Shown: positions 43,585 through 55,643, counted from the stretch's first letter. The stretch: 64,000 nt of DNA from Adiantum capillus-veneris (GCA_014529385.2 CM043944.1:89349384-89413383); one strand, 5' to 3'. Notes: generated by a model not told the origin, from the sequence alone. Translations and numbers: made by a program.

Positions 43585-44640
43585 TAGATTCTAGTGCAAG
43601 TTTCCATGTGACACCACATAGAGAGTGGTTCTCTACTTATTCTCACTCTTGTGGCAAAGTGAGACTTGGTGATGCTTATGAACTAGACATTGAGGGTGTT
43701 TGAAATGTCAAATTGCATCTAAGGAATGGCACGCACTTTACTTTATGTAATGTCAGAAATGTGCCCAAGTTGACTAAAAGCTTGATTTCTATTGGTTTTC
43801 TTGATGATTTGGGCTACAACACCACATTTGGCAATGGTTCGTGGATAGTACGCAAAGGTAATCTTGTTGTACTCAGAGGTCAGAAGCATGGTACCTTGTA
43901 TTCCATGCATGTGCTAGATGTTGGTCATGATTACATATCTATAGCCAAGCTGCCGTCTATTGAGTTGTGGCATTGCCGGCTAGGTCATATTAGCCAAAAA
44001 GGAATGAGAACTCTGATTCATTTTGGCTACTTACCTATCTTGTCTTATGTTGACTTTTCTGTTTGTGAGCGCTCTATCTATGGCAAACAGACTAGGTCCC
44101 TACACTTACCATCGGGTCAAAAGCGAGCTGAACCTCTAGATTTAGTACATAGTGATGTTTGTGGTCCTATGTCAACTAAACCTCTAGGGGGGGCCAGCTA
44201 TTTTGTGACATTTATAGATGACTCTACCCGAAAGGTGTGGGCATATCCTTTGAAACATAAGGATCAAGTTCTTCCTGTGTTCCAAATTTTTTTAGCACTT
44301 GCTGAGAATCAGTCCGGCAAGAAACTCAAGAGGTTGTGGATTGACAACAATGGAGAGTATGTCTCCAAGGAGTTTGACAATTTTTGTGCTAAAAGGGGGA
44401 TTAAAAGGTATGAATCGTACAATTCAGGAAAGAGTCACAACCATGCTTTCTAGGGCAAATCTCACACAAGGCTTTTGGGCAAAAGCCGTCTTAATCGTAG
44501 TGCACATTATAAATCGTTTGCCTAGTATGCCATTGAATTACAAGATTCCAAAAGAGTTATGGTCTACACATAAGCCCCACTATGACCATCTACGTGTTTT
44601 TGGTTGTGAAGCTTATGCTCACGTGCCTAAACAACTTTGA
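43570..44640 (+). pseudogene. copia-2 protease and integrase
   Basis: The protease site reads VDSSASFHVT near 43600; the usual Gly of DSGAS is Ser. A stop lies at 43702. The open frame 43713-44453 has the GAG-pre-integrase region (ELWHCRLGHISQKGM) and integrase blocks VHSDVCGP and LWIDNNGEY. Near 44405 the sequence jumps from KRGIK to MNRTIQERVT in another frame. The stretch that carries the third catalytic residue (NGVAE in relatives) is deleted. 44419-44640 continues with INRLPSM and HLRVFGCEAYAHVPK. It cannot be an active integrase. Confidence 0.9.
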
Positions 44641-45107
44641 CAAAAGTTAGAGCAAAAGTCACACAAATGTATTTTCATTGCATATGGTGCAGATGGAGAG
44701 ATGGGATATCGTCTCTGGCACTCGGAATCTTGTCGAGTCATCCGTAGTTCAGATGTGATCTTCAATGAGTCAAAGATTCATAAACAACCTATCAAGAAAA
44801 TAGAGGTTCGGAGAGTCACTTTTGAGGAGGTTGCCTCAGAGACAGTGAAATCAACTCAGCGGGCTAGTGATGTACCTTCCACTAGAAATGCTCTAGAGGG
44901 AGCGGATAGCAATGGTCAGGAGTGAGATGGTCTACTAGAGTCTCTCGTCCACCTGCGCGTTTCGAGCCAAGTCTTGATTACATCATGTTGAATGATTGCG
45001 GTGAGCCAAGCTACTACCAAGAATCCATGATGACGGATGATGTGGTAAAGTGGGAGCACGCTATGGAATCTGAGTATAACTTGATTCTAGCTAATGACAC
45101 TTAGGAC
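44641..45107 (+). pseudogene. copia-2 integrase C-terminus and linker
   Basis: A stop at 44638 is followed by EQKSHKCIFIAYGADGEMGY (typical C-terminal block), HSESCRVIRSSDVIFNE, then a linker with SRPPARFEPSLDYIM. A frameshift near 44922 and a TAG at 45103-45105 (Trp expected before DLVELP) break it. Confidence 0.85.
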
Positions 45108-46208
45108 TTGGTAGAACTGCCAAATCATACAAAAGCTTTACCTTGCAAATGGGTTTACAAGAAGAAATTTACCTCAGGTGATCCAAATCCAAAGTACAAG
45201 GCTAGACTTGTAGCCAAAGGGTTCAAACATCAGAAGGGAGTCGATTTTGATGAAATCTTCTCGCCTGTGGTCAAGATGACAATGCTTAGAACCGTACTTA
45301 GTCTTGTAGCAATAGAGGACATGGAACTTGTCCAAATGGATGTGAAGACAACATTTCTTCAGGGGGATCTCGATGAGGATGTTTACATGCAGCAGCCTGA
45401 AGGGCTTATTCAGTAGAATGCATCTCGTGAGGAGCTAGTATGTAAGCTCAAAAAGACACTTTATGGCTTAAAGCAGGGTACAAGGCAGTGGTATCATACA
45501 TTTGATGCATGTTTGAGGTTTCAAGGATATAAAAGAAGTGAAGAGGATCACTGTTTGTACACAAGAGAGTTAGATGATGGCTCGATGATCATTCTAGTTT
45601 TGTATGTTGATGAAATGCTTATAGCTGGGAAATACATTGCAGAAATTGCCAACTTGAAGATAACACTTAGCAATAATTTTGCAATGAAAGATTTGGGAGA
45701 TGCTACACACTTTCTTGGCATGCGAATCAAAAGAGATCGCAAACGTTGTATTCTTGAGTTATCTCAGGAAACATACATTGAGAAAGTTTTGCAGCATTTC
45801 AATATGCAAGGGGGAAAAGCATTGAGTATCCCAATGCAGGCATTCTTGAAACTCAGCAAGGAAGATGCAATCAAATCTGATGCTGAGCGAGCTGAAATGG
45901 CTAAGGTACCATATGCTTTGGCAGTGGGCAGTCTCATGTATGCTATGGTGGCCACAAGACCAAACATTGCTTTTGCAGTGGGAGTGGTGAGCCGATATAT
46001 GGAAAATCCTGGCAGCAAGCATTGGAAAGCAGTGAAGCACATTCTTAGGTACCTCAAAGGTACGATCGGCAGGTGTTTACGCTTCGGGAACAGTCATGCA
46101 TCTATCGTGGGTTATGAGGATGTAGACTATGCGGGTTGTGTTGACAGTAGGAGATCGACATCTGGCTATGTCTACATATTTGTTGGAGCAGCAATATCTT
46201 GGAGGTAA
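45108..46208 (+). pseudogene. copia-2 reverse transcriptase
   Basis: RT blocks in order: CKWVYKKKFTSGDPNPKYKA, RLVAKGFKHQKGVDFDEIFS, and QMDVKTTFLQGDLDEDVYMQ (first catalytic Asp). A TAG at 45414-45416 follows. Then come LYGLKQGTRQWYHTFD and the catalytic site LYVDEMLIAG (45602-45631), in which the second Asp of YVDD is Glu. KDLGDATHFLGMRI and SLMYAMVATRPNIAF follow, with the RNase H start DYAGCVDSRRSTSGYV. YVDE instead of YVDD should impair polymerisation. RT makes cDNA from element RNA. Confidence 0.92.
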
Positions 46209-46511
46209 TGTATTCAAGATTGTACATCGTCTTCCACTACGGAAGCAAAGTACTTTGCATTGTCAGATGCAAGTAAAGAGGCTGTATGGTTATCTCGCTT
46301 GGGCAGGAATCTTGGCATTGATGAGACTCCAATGATATATTGTGATAGTCAGAGTGCTCTTGCATTGGCAAGGAATCCCATATTTCACTCCAAATCAAAA
46401 CACATTGAAGTCAGGTATCATCTTGTGAGAGATTTATTGGCCAAAAAGCTCATTGATCTGGTCAAGGTAAACACTGACAACAACCCAGAAGATGCTTTAC
46501 AAAAGGCTTAG
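46209..46511 (+). pseudogene. copia-2 RNase H, C-terminal part
   Basis: Past a TAA at 46206: STTEAKYFALSDASKEAVWL, YCDSQSALALARNPIFHSKS, KHIEVRYHLVRD. These are the Glu, Asp and His regions of copia RNase H. It ends at NPEDALQKA* (46511). Confidence 0.88.
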
Positions 46512-46876
46512 CTTTGGAGCGGTTTACACATTGTAGTGAGTTGATGGGTATAGGTTGAAGCCACTATATTGCTTCACGGATGTACATACCAGGTCACTTG
46601 GGATGCATTGGACTTCAAGTGGGAGTTTGTTGGGATTCAGGACAACTGGCCGAACATCCCACTTACTACTAACCCATCTACTAACTTAACCCATGTATAC
46701 ACTTATTCTTTAATATAACATAATAAGGAGCTGTAAGAAGATAACGTTGCTGTGCACTCCACCCAAAGCGGTTTACACACTGTAGTGAGTTGATGGGTAT
46801 AGGTTGAATCCACTATATTGCTTCATGGATGTACATACCATGTCACTTGGGATGCATTGGACTTCAAGTGGGAGTT

Positions 46877-47202
<326 letters not shown>

Positions 47203-48476
47203 ACTCCAACAAAACATGAGATACTCCTGATTCTGCTACATTCTGCAGTTTCTCTTCCATTTGTTGTTGTTGATGGGTAACAAAACCCTGCAAAGATTTT
47301 AACATTTTGATAGCTGTAGGTACATCAGAAATAGAAGTTTTAGATACTTTTGAAGAACTTGGCCCAAATTCAAAAAAATCCAATGATTTAGCTACATCCT
47401 AAATAGTAGCATCCAACCTCCTCTTCTTAGGTATTGAGAAAGTTTTCCCAATCACTTTACTAGGAGTCTGAGTTCCACATCTAGCTCCATGAACAAGTCA
47501 CCTAACATCATCTTCTGGTAAAGACTAACCAAAACTTTCCTAGATTCGTCTTGAGAGTAACCAGCCTGCAAGTAAGTCCTGAAAAGTCTTTACTTTTTTT
47601 GCTAATGTTGTAGGTACATTTGATTTCTCAGATTGTTTCCCCTAATCATGCAGCTCTTCTAACTCAATTGTCGGAGCCTTGTTAGGTACAGGCACCTCAC
47701 CTGCATCCACCCTCATAGCAAAAGAAAATAATCCTGACAAAAGCGCAGACAATTTACTGCTAGACTGAGTTTTCCTTTTGTCAGTACTGAAAATTTTTGC
47801 ATGAATTCTAGGATAAACCCGATGAGCCCAACTTACCTTCCCACCACTTTCAACAAAACACAAAGGACCATAATTATCTTTTGACATATAATCATACTTT
47901 GCCAAAAAAACAAACTCTTTCCAAAAACCACTTAATCTGCTCCCTTCTTCAATAATCAACATTCTTAAGCATGTAGTATCTTCCTTCCTCTCTAGGACTT
48001 AGTTCCTTCTTTAAATCATCATCTCAACATCTAGGAGCTATTGTAGCAGAAGTAAAAGGTAGCTGAAATACCTCAGAGATTATCCCCGGACTCAAAATTA
48101 TCTTCTTTGAAATTGCTCCCCTTATTTTCCTCAATAACGCCACCTGGGTCTTTGCATAGATGTTGGCTCTCCACTGAGCCCAAGGTAAAGTTGCAAAATC
48201 ATACAGGCCAATAATCTTCATCCACTATATACTTTTGTCAGTCTGATAATCGATCTCCACTTTAAAATTTGTGAAAGGGTCCATCAAACTCTGCAACATC
48301 TTACTGGAAGACAAATGAGTTGCATCCTCCTCAAGTGGTAAGTCGGCTTCATCCTCCGGGTCCAAGATGTCTACCCACATGGTAGCTCCTTTCCTCTATG
48401 GTTGCAACTTGCAGGGTTCCCCATGATCATCATCAGGGGAAGGCTTCATAGCTGGAGCTAGTTTAGCTCTTGGCAT
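47203..48476 (-). pseudogene. gypsy-1 accessory ORF downstream of integrase, N-terminal part
   Basis: The chosen start is MPRAKLAPAMKPSPDDDHGE (48476), after integrase and on the same strand. Segments: ATMWVDILDPEDEADLPLEE; WMKIIGLYDFATLPWAQWRA; NIYAKTQVALLRKIRGAI; IILSPGIISEVFQLPF; then 47962-47642 (FWKEFVFLAKYDYMSKDNYG, GKVSWAHRVYPRIHAKIF); and 47383-47203 (IKMLKSLQGFVTHQQQQMEE). It is cut by copia-2 at HVLLE and continues at 22656. With that part it would be about 650 codons, broken by several stops. No gag, pol or recognised env motif. The middle (SPGIISEVFQLP) faintly recalls plant-transposon ORF domains with an FSPxxIxEVFGLP-like block; unproven. Confidence 0.65.
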
Positions 48477-48716
48477 GGTGGGTGTGAAGGGCAAAGAAAC
48501 CTTGAAAGGTTGTTGTGGGTACATGCAGGACCGGTGGACGTGATTAGTCACACAAAAACACTTGCACGGGACAGTAAGTGAGGTGATTGATCCTTCCCTC
48601 ACATTCATAATAACGTTTAGTGGAGAATAATTTGCATGCGATTCAAGGCCATTTTTCAAATTCAAATACTATTTAAAATATCCGATCTAGCACAATCCGA
48701 GACAACACAATGCGAC

Positions 48717-49466
48717 CTAATAAAGTCCGAGCCAACAAAATCCGACCCAGTACCTTGAATGGAATCCCAGTATTTTGAAAGGAGTTTCAAAAATGAACTG
48801 CTCTCTTGGATTACGCAAGAACCTAGAAACTTCACAGGCAGAATCTACAACAATAGATTGAAGCCAATCTAGATGAGGTGGCTTTCCTTGGAATTTATTC
48901 AACCGACAACCATTTACAAGCTTTTCCACTCTAGTTCCAAAGACATCATCCACAACAAATGTACCTTGACCCAAATCTTGAACAATCTGATAAGGTCCTT
49001 TGTATCTCAAATTCAGCTTACCAGGATGAGGACCCAACCTGGACTTGTAAAGCATAACCCAATCTCCAACTTGAAAAACGTTGAACTTTACATTCATATT
49101 GACCCAAGCTTTCTTTCTTCTCTGAATGACCCCTCTGATGTAAGAACTGACCAACCTGTCTTCTTCCAAATGCATCAAATACTTATTTCTCTTTTGAACT
49201 GATAATTTAGGAGTCATCTTCTCAGCAGTAACTCTGAGACTAGGGACCACAAATTCCATAGCTACCACAACTTCAAGATCATAGACCAATCTGAAATAAG
49301 TCATACCTCTTGTTACCTTAAAAAATAGTTCTGAAAGACTATAAAGAAGAATCCAACTTTTCATCCAAGTCCTTCTTATTCTCCTAAATAATCTTCTTCA
49401 AAATCCTAATCAGTGTTTTGTTGGTACTCTCAGCCTATCCATTAGCGGTAGATTTTTTGTGCATAA
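48717..49466 (-). pseudogene. gypsy-1 integrase, third catalytic block and C-terminal domain
   Basis: Begins STANG*AESTNKTLIRILKK, the integrase block with the third catalytic residue (Glu in AES) and a stop in place of the usual Gln. The 215-residue open frame (49364-48717) covers the region after the core: SLRVTAEKMTPKLSVQKRNK, VNMNVKFNVFQVGDWVMLYK, LGPHPGKLNLRYKGPYQIVQ (the gypsy C-terminal GPY/F module) and VEKLVNGCRLNKFQG. No chromodomain is recognisable after it. Confidence 0.88.
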
Positions 49467-49691
49467 TCATGTGAGTTTTGGTAACCTGGTCATAATGTTG
49501 TGATACAGAAACTTAGCTATGCTCTGAGACTTGTTGTTTTTTAAAGAAACAACTTCCACCCATTTAGTATAGTAATCAGTGGCAACCAAAACATATTTGC
49601 ACCCTTTACTAGTAGTAGGTTTTATAGGTCCAACAAAATCCATACCCCACCTTTGAAATGGTTCCAATGGTAGAATAGGATGATTTGTCAT
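49467..49691 (-). pseudogene. gypsy-1 integrase, first catalytic block
   Basis: FQRWGMDFVGPIKPTTSKGC carries the first catalytic Asp; KYVLVATDYYTKWVEVVSLK follows, ending IMTRLPKLT. About 35 residues that normally contain the second catalytic Asp (SDNG-type block) are deleted between here and STANG. The integrase cannot be active. Confidence 0.88.
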
Positions 49692-49721
49692 CTTATCCCT
49701 AGAATCAGGCTGACCAAATTG

Positions 49722-50112
49722 CTAACATACCACACAACTCTTAGCATAGGAATGAGCATCCTTTAATACAGTAGGCCACCATAAGCCAGCCTGTAAAATC
49801 TTTTTACCGGTAATGTCACCTGAAAAATGACCTCCTATTGCTCCAAAATAAGTTTCTTGCAACACAGCCGACTGCTCAAATTCAGATACACATCTCCTAA
49901 TTACCTGATCAATTCCTTTCCTATATAAGGCTCCAACAATAACCAAAAAAGTTCTGCTAGTAAGAGCAAATTTCCTCCTTTGATCTGTAGAAAACTCAAT
50001 GGGCATGATACCATCAGTTAAGAAAATCAGCATCTGATCATACCAAGAATCATAAATAGAACTTTGTACTTCAAATAATTTTGCATCTCGCAAGTCATCC
50101 TAAACTCCTCGG
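49722..50112 (-). pseudogene. gypsy-1 integrase zinc (HHCC) domain
   Basis: DDLRDAKLFEVQSSIYDSWY leads to CVSEFEQSAVLQETYFGAIG, then HFSGDITGKKILQAGLWWPT and SCVVC: an H-H-C-C arrangement before the integrase core. A TAG is in frame just upstream (Gln expected), next to the insertion at 50115. Confidence 0.85.
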
Positions 50113-51059
50113 GCTATACAAATTTGTGAATGAGTATTTTTGAGCAACAAAATAATCGAGTAAGTTTCGTCAAACATTATTTATTACTTAGAGCATGCAA
50201 AATGCAAAGGTGCAAGCGGGTTTTCCACTATTGAAAACTAATCCCACAATCAAATTCAAATCCCATGATGACTAATATATCCCATGGAACCAAAATTTGA
50301 GCCAATTTCAAGGTTGCATCCCTCCTAGCTATGTGAGCATCTACTTCATTTAATGACCCCAAGCCAATGTATGTGCTTTTGCTCTCATCACCACGAAGAT
50401 CATTGTCATCAAAGTCCTCTGTGTGACTAACACGAGCACACTTGATCATTCTTTTTCTTTAAGAGACTCTCCATTTTATACTATGCCCGAGTTTTCAAAA
50501 AAATAAACAACCCCTTAAACCACAACACAATCACTACTAACAATCATATTTTACACATTTATCATGTAATCAATACACTCATTGTAATCAACACACTCAT
50601 TCTATGTTGAAAACCAAGCATGAGGAAAAGTCTAGCTATGAGAAAATTGTGATAACAAAATAATGGCATATCCTGAGAAGATACCAAATATGAAGCTGCA
50701 TTATTATAGCATCAAAGACATTTTCTAGTGGATCCTTTTAACCGATTGTTTTGATTTTTCAATTGGCTCAACGTCGCAAGGAAGTAGGGGATGAATCACA
50801 TGCACCAGACGATGACACTGACCCTCCAATTGCGCAAGGCTGAATTTGCATTTGCACGGTGTGGCTCTTGCATTTGTAGGGTGTGGCTCTTGTGATATTG
50901 CTTCTTCGATGTAAAAAAGGTCACGTTTGGTAGATTGTTTATGCATTTCCCTCTTGAATAACACGTCATGAGTCGGATTATGGATAGATCTTTGATGTCA
51001 CTTGGGATAGCTTCCTACGATGTTAAAATTATCTTCTTCTCCTCCTCCTCCTCCTCCTC

Positions 51060-51072
51060 TCCCTCCCTCCCT

Positions 51073-51108
<36 letters not shown>
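51060..51108. repeat. (CTCC)n / (CT)n microsatellite
   Basis: CCTCCT-rich, then CCCT units, then about 14 CT units. Confidence 0.9.
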
Positions 51109-51111
<3 letters not shown>

Positions 51112-51479
51112 CTACTCCTGTGATGGTTAATGCTCTTGTCTACGTGCTGCTGCAAAGGATTTGACAAGGTTTTCAAGCTTTTAATCGCCATTATGTGACT
51201 ACGAAGGATTCGACAGGCTTTTGAAGGTTTAAATTGCTATGTGAATTAGGACTAAAAAATTATTCCAATCTTTGCTTGGATATCCTAGAAACTTGGGTCA
51301 CAAGTTGGGTGTTTTGAGTAGTGAGAGCCAAGGTTCGGGAAAAATCATTTTTCCAAACATACAAATTTTCTTTCCTTGAATTTTCCAAGAGGAAATTTTA
51401 AAAATTAGGTTTATTTTCTTGGGGTTTCACACTATTGTTCTCTTTTTCAGGGCAGGGTTTCTCCTTTTTCCCTTGCCCT

Positions 51480-52463
51480 CAGAGCACTCACAACATAGGA
51501 GATTATAAGAAATTGCTGCTTCATGAATTCACCTCTCCATCCAGCTAGAAAATGCACCTGAGACTTGGGCCTTCTATGTGCAGAAGAACTTGCAGTTGAA
51601 TCTAGGTCAGATTGCTTCTATTTAATGATCATGATAGACTCGCTAGGCAAGAAATTGTCCTCACGAAAAGTGGTTTCAAAAGCAAAATGATAAGATCAAG
51701 CAGCCTTTTGGAGGTCCATGCAAGGCACCTCTTCAAGCCTTATTTTATCCTTAAATTTGCAATTAGGAGGTCTCAAAGAATTCAGAGGTAGCTTAGAAGC
51801 CAATGTTGCACATATTGTCCACTATAACTGTGCCTCTATCAATTTCTCTCTCAAGAAAAATATCTAGTCCTCTTCAAAAGTATTAACTTTCGAAGGACCA
51901 CTCTCAATGTGATGCAACCATTTTGAGAAGAGCTGACAACCTTCTATGCTTCCTTGATTGATTTTTTTGATTCTATAGGCTGGAGCTATCCATTCAACCG
52001 TTTTCATGGTCATGTACATTCAAACAAGCCCAAAATTTCACTTGGAAGCTTCTAATAAAGAACGTCGATGTCTGTAAATCTATTTAAACTATAAAGGAGG
52101 ATTTAGGAATCAACTTTTGTCACAATTGATAAAAGCAACAACTAAACATCTGCATGTTTCACATGAGCCTCATAAAAAGGGCCCTTCTCTTGTGTTCTAA
52201 GAAGATCTTAACATGGATTAACTATTAGTAAATTCTGGGAAAAATCAATAGACAAATCATACCTCAAGAATCTCCTTCAGTGGGTCATGAGGTACTTAGG
52301 TATGCTTGAGCTCATCATGCACTGGGCACATCACTTCATCATTGCCACTGCATATGCCATCGATGTAGTTGTAGTGGGTGCATCCGCAACTTGCTGCTCT
52401 CATTTCCTCCACCATTTTAGTGCCAAGCTGGCAGAAGGTAGCTCAAGGGTGTTGCACTGTGAA

Positions 52464-52539
<76 letters not shown>

Positions 52540-52945
52540 CTTGTTTTTTATTTCTTTAGACACTTGTTTTCTCTTGATTACAAAAGTGGAGTTGTTCGAG
52601 GGTTTAGGAGGTTCTTGGATAGCTTTGTAGGCTTAGAAGGTTGTGTCTTGACTTTTTTTTGCAAAATCTAGGTGCCGAAGTTTTGGTGGGCTATTTTGAG
52701 AGGAGGCAAGCCACATGGAATTGGACTATATATGTTTCGAGTATGAAGAGATTGCTTGTGTCTCAAGTATTTAATTTTCATAATGGTTCTAAAATCTCAT
52801 TTTTTGATAATTAAGTGTCAGATTTGTGGTAGTGAAAGTAATGTGCATGGCATAATGTTTTTATTTCACTTTGTTTCTCTTGTATCAATTTGCTCAGATT
52901 TATCTTCGCTTGGGTTTTTTTGCTCGTTGATTAGAAACCCCCAAC
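51480..52945. repeat. Repeat family X, copy 2
   Basis: Opposite orientation to copy 1. Relative to copy 1 it has about 750 extra bases between the two matching blocks, including a (GA)n tract (52468-52540). Confidence 0.75.
52468..52540. repeat. (GA)n microsatellite
   Basis: About 70 bp, one C interruption at the end. Absent from repeat X copy 1. Confidence 0.97.
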
Positions 52946-52952
52946 TCCTATA

Positions 52953-53599
52953 GGCTCTTCTCTAGTCTCAATTCGACTTAAATAATTAGCTATTGCATGC
53001 TCTTTTCCAGGTGTATGTACAATCACAAAGTCAAACTCCTATAATAACAGCAACATCCACCTTGCCAACCTTCCTGTAAGTAAAGGCTTCTTGATAAGAT
53101 ATGACAAAGCTTGGTGGTCAACATGAAATATAACCCTATTGCAGAGAAGATAGTGCCTAAATTTAGTCAGAGTATAAACCATTCCTAAGGCTTCTCTTTT
53201 AGTAACTGCATAATTCCTTTCAGCAAGAGTTAACACTCTGCTTGCATAATAGACAGGTCGGAACCATCCTCTGATCTTTTCTTGCATCAAAACAGATCCA
53301 ATAGCCACATCCAAGGCATCAACAAAAACATGGAATGGCAATATCCAATTAGGAGGTTGCAAAATAGGAGCAACTGACAACATCTTCTTCAGCATTTGGA
53401 ATGATTTTTCTTGAGGTTTAGACCATACAAAAGCTACATGATTTTTGGTCAAGTGGGTAAGAGGCATGCACACATTGGCCAGATATCTGATGTACCTGCT
53501 ATGCCATTTGACTTGACCCACAAACCTACTCAATTCTTTAATATTGATAGGTGCCTGAGCTGATTTAATCACCTCAATGTTTTTTGCATCAATGGCCAT
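52953..53599 (-). pseudogene. gypsy-1 RT connection and RNase H
   Basis: MAIDAKNIEVIKSAQAPINI opens the block after RT. Then come ELSRFVGQVKWHSRYI, PLTHLTKNHVAFVWS and the RNase H-like domain: ILPFHVFVDALDVAIGSVLM, RPVYYASRVLTLAERNYAVT, KREALGMVYTLTKFRHYLL, VIFHVDHQALSYLIKKP. A TAG at 53039 precedes EFDFVIVHTPGKEHAIANYL, the typical end, which leads to the insertion. The first RNase H Asp is in FVDALD and Glu in KREALG. Confidence 0.9.
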
Positions 53600-54240
53600 C
53601 CCTTCCTAAGATACCACATGGCCTAACAAAACACCACTTCAGACAACCATTACACTTTTGTAAGTATTCAAAGAAAGTCTGAACATCCAATACCTTTCAA
53701 AGCACAACTTCAGATGATGGAGATGCAAATTCCTTTTCCCAAATACTAAGAAGTCATCCACAAAAACTCTCATAAAATCAACACCACTTCAGATAGCCAT
53801 TACACTTTTTTAAGGATTCAAAGAAAGTCTGAACATCTGATACCTTTCAAAGCACAACTTCAGATGATGGAGATGAAAATCCCTTTTCCCAAATACTAAG
53901 AAGTCATCCACATCCTATGGATAAGGATCAAATGCTTTATAAGTTGTAAAATTAAATGATGGTGGTCCATTCTTGAGACCAAAATTCATCACTGTAGATG
54001 CAAAAGCTCCCCAGTTTGTTATAAATGTTGTTTTTTGATGATCCTCCTTAGCCACTGTAATCTGATTATACCCTAAAAAACCATCCAAAAAAACTATACA
54101 TTTCCACCCCTGCTCTACTGCATCAAATATGGCATCACAAAAGGGCATTGGAAATGGATCAATGATAGTGGCTGCATTCAATTTTCTATAGTCAACACAA
54201 ACTCTAATTTTTCCATTTTTCTTGGGTACCACAATGATTG
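53600..54240 (-). pseudogene. gypsy-1 reverse transcriptase
   Basis: Starts MVPKKNGKIRVCVDYRKLNA. The first catalytic block reads CIVFLDGFLGYNQITVAKED (family DxxSGY-like; Gly replaced), then FITNWGAFASTVMNFGLKNG. After a stop near 53915 the second catalytic block is FVDDFLVFG. It occurs twice, because about 150 bp (53628-53770 and 53783-53910) are tandemly duplicated; each copy carries HLHHLKLCFERYxMFRLSLN. The end LLGHVVS joins RNase H with stops. Not functional. Confidence 0.88.
53628..53910. repeat. Tandem duplication (~150 bp) within gypsy-1 RT
   Basis: Two near-identical units with landmarks CACCACTTCAGA, CAAAGAAAGTCTGAACATC, CAAAGCACAACTTCAGATGA and CCCAAATACTAAGAAGTCAT. They differ at a few bases. 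Confidence 0.92.
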
Positions 54241-54567
54241 GTGATAATCATGTAACTTTATGGATTTGTTTAATAAACCCAACTGCTAACAACTTATCAA
54301 TCTCCTGCTTGACATGTTGTGAAAAATTAGGATTCATCCTATATCTTTACTGCCCAATTGGAACTGCATCTTCTCTCAGATTAATATGATGCTGATGCAA
54401 CATTGGATCAATCCCTTTGACATCTGAGTAGTCCCAGGAAAATACACCCTTATACTCCAATAACAAATGTTACAAGTCCTATATAAATCTCCATCCACAT
54501 AGATACTAACCTTGACCATTTTAGGATCGTCCTCAGTTCAAAAATTTAGTTCCTTCAATTCATCTTG

Positions 54568-55643
54568 CTAAACTCTTTTAGAGCCACCAAACCTTTTGTT
54601 GTAGATCTTTTCCACCATGTCTCTGGCATCCTTTTCTTCTCGTTCAACAGCTTCTTTTGAACTAGAAGCTACACTCTGATCCATTAACCTGAGTATGTTG
54701 GATCCTTGAATTTCTTGACCCAAAACAGGTTCATCAACATTCTCTTCAAATTCTTGTTCCTTTTGCAAAATATTTGCAATATCAACCTCAAAAACTAGAA
54801 CAATAGTCACATTAGCCTGCAAAAAGGCTTCCTCCTCCTCATCCTCCACCTCTGCAGCCAAATTAATATATTGGGCAAAAAATGGCCTTTCTTTTCCAGG
54901 AATATGCTTTTTCCCCAACATAGGAATAGTGAGTACCTGTTTACCCTTGATAAGAACCACCTGATTCTCACCCCAATCTTGTTTTACCTTGGCTAACCTG
55001 AACCAAAGCCTTCCTAACAATATTTCATAAGAAGCATCTCCTTCCTTCATCCTTAGTACTACAAAATTAACTTGAAACCTCAATCTGAATGAAAGAGTTC
55101 CTCAAAAATACCCACAGGATGGACCGTTCTGTGATATGCCATTTTGACTTTAAAAGGTGCTGGTTCCAACTTTCCCAAGCCCATTGTAAGATACACTGAC
55201 TCAGGTAAGATATTGACTCCAGATCCTCCATCCAACAATACCTCATCAAATACCCTCTCTTGTAAGATAACTTTAACAAGAACTACAAAATCCACATTAG
55301 AAGGATGAATTGTATTCACAGCAGGTTCCCACATTTGATGACTTGGAACTTCATAGTGCTTACCCAATAATTTATGCAACAACCTTTGTTTAAAGTGTGG
55401 AACTATAGAAAGCATATGATCCAAAGATACATGTAAAGGATAATTAATGAGTACCTCAAACCAATAAGGTTCAAATACTTCAACCCTTTGTTGGTGTTGA
55501 TGTGGTTCATCAAATGAATCAAAACTATCCTCCAAAATCTGATGCTGCTGCTCATTCTGTACATGCTTATGCACCCAATCTCGTACCCCTTTCTGCTGCT
55601 CCCAGTCAATAGGACCCTTGTACTTAGACCTTGTTACAGCCAA
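54568..55643 (-). pseudogene. gypsy-1 protease region
   Basis: Two overlapping frames, 55643-55080 and 55083-54568, so a small frameshift. The first carries the retropepsin-like site FDEVLLDGGSGVNILPES (Asp-Gly-Gly type common in plant gypsy) and LGKLEPAPFKVKMAYHRTVH. The second has DASYEILLGRLWFRLAKVKQ, the second half of the protease fold, and an acidic tail. The piece before the active site (DWVHKHVQNEQQHQILEDSF) is a gag-protease linker. The protease would cut the polyprotein. Confidence 0.87.

Larger units (their letters stand above)
50115..52952. mobile_element. 2.8-kb insertion in gypsy-1 carrying repeat X copy 2
   Basis: gypsy-1 pol is interrupted: RNase H-side coding (ending RIETREEP on the minus strand) and integrase-side coding join if this segment is removed. 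Candidate ends are TATACAAATTTG... and ...CAACTCCTATA, with GGC on both sides (50112-50114, 52953-52955). 51480-52945 matches repeat X copy 1. No transposase is recognised. Class unknown. Confidence 0.65.

Noticed and set aside
47203-48476. Retroviral envelope gene in gypsy-1
   Set aside because: No signal peptide, transmembrane segment or cleavage site seen; coiled coil alone is not enough.
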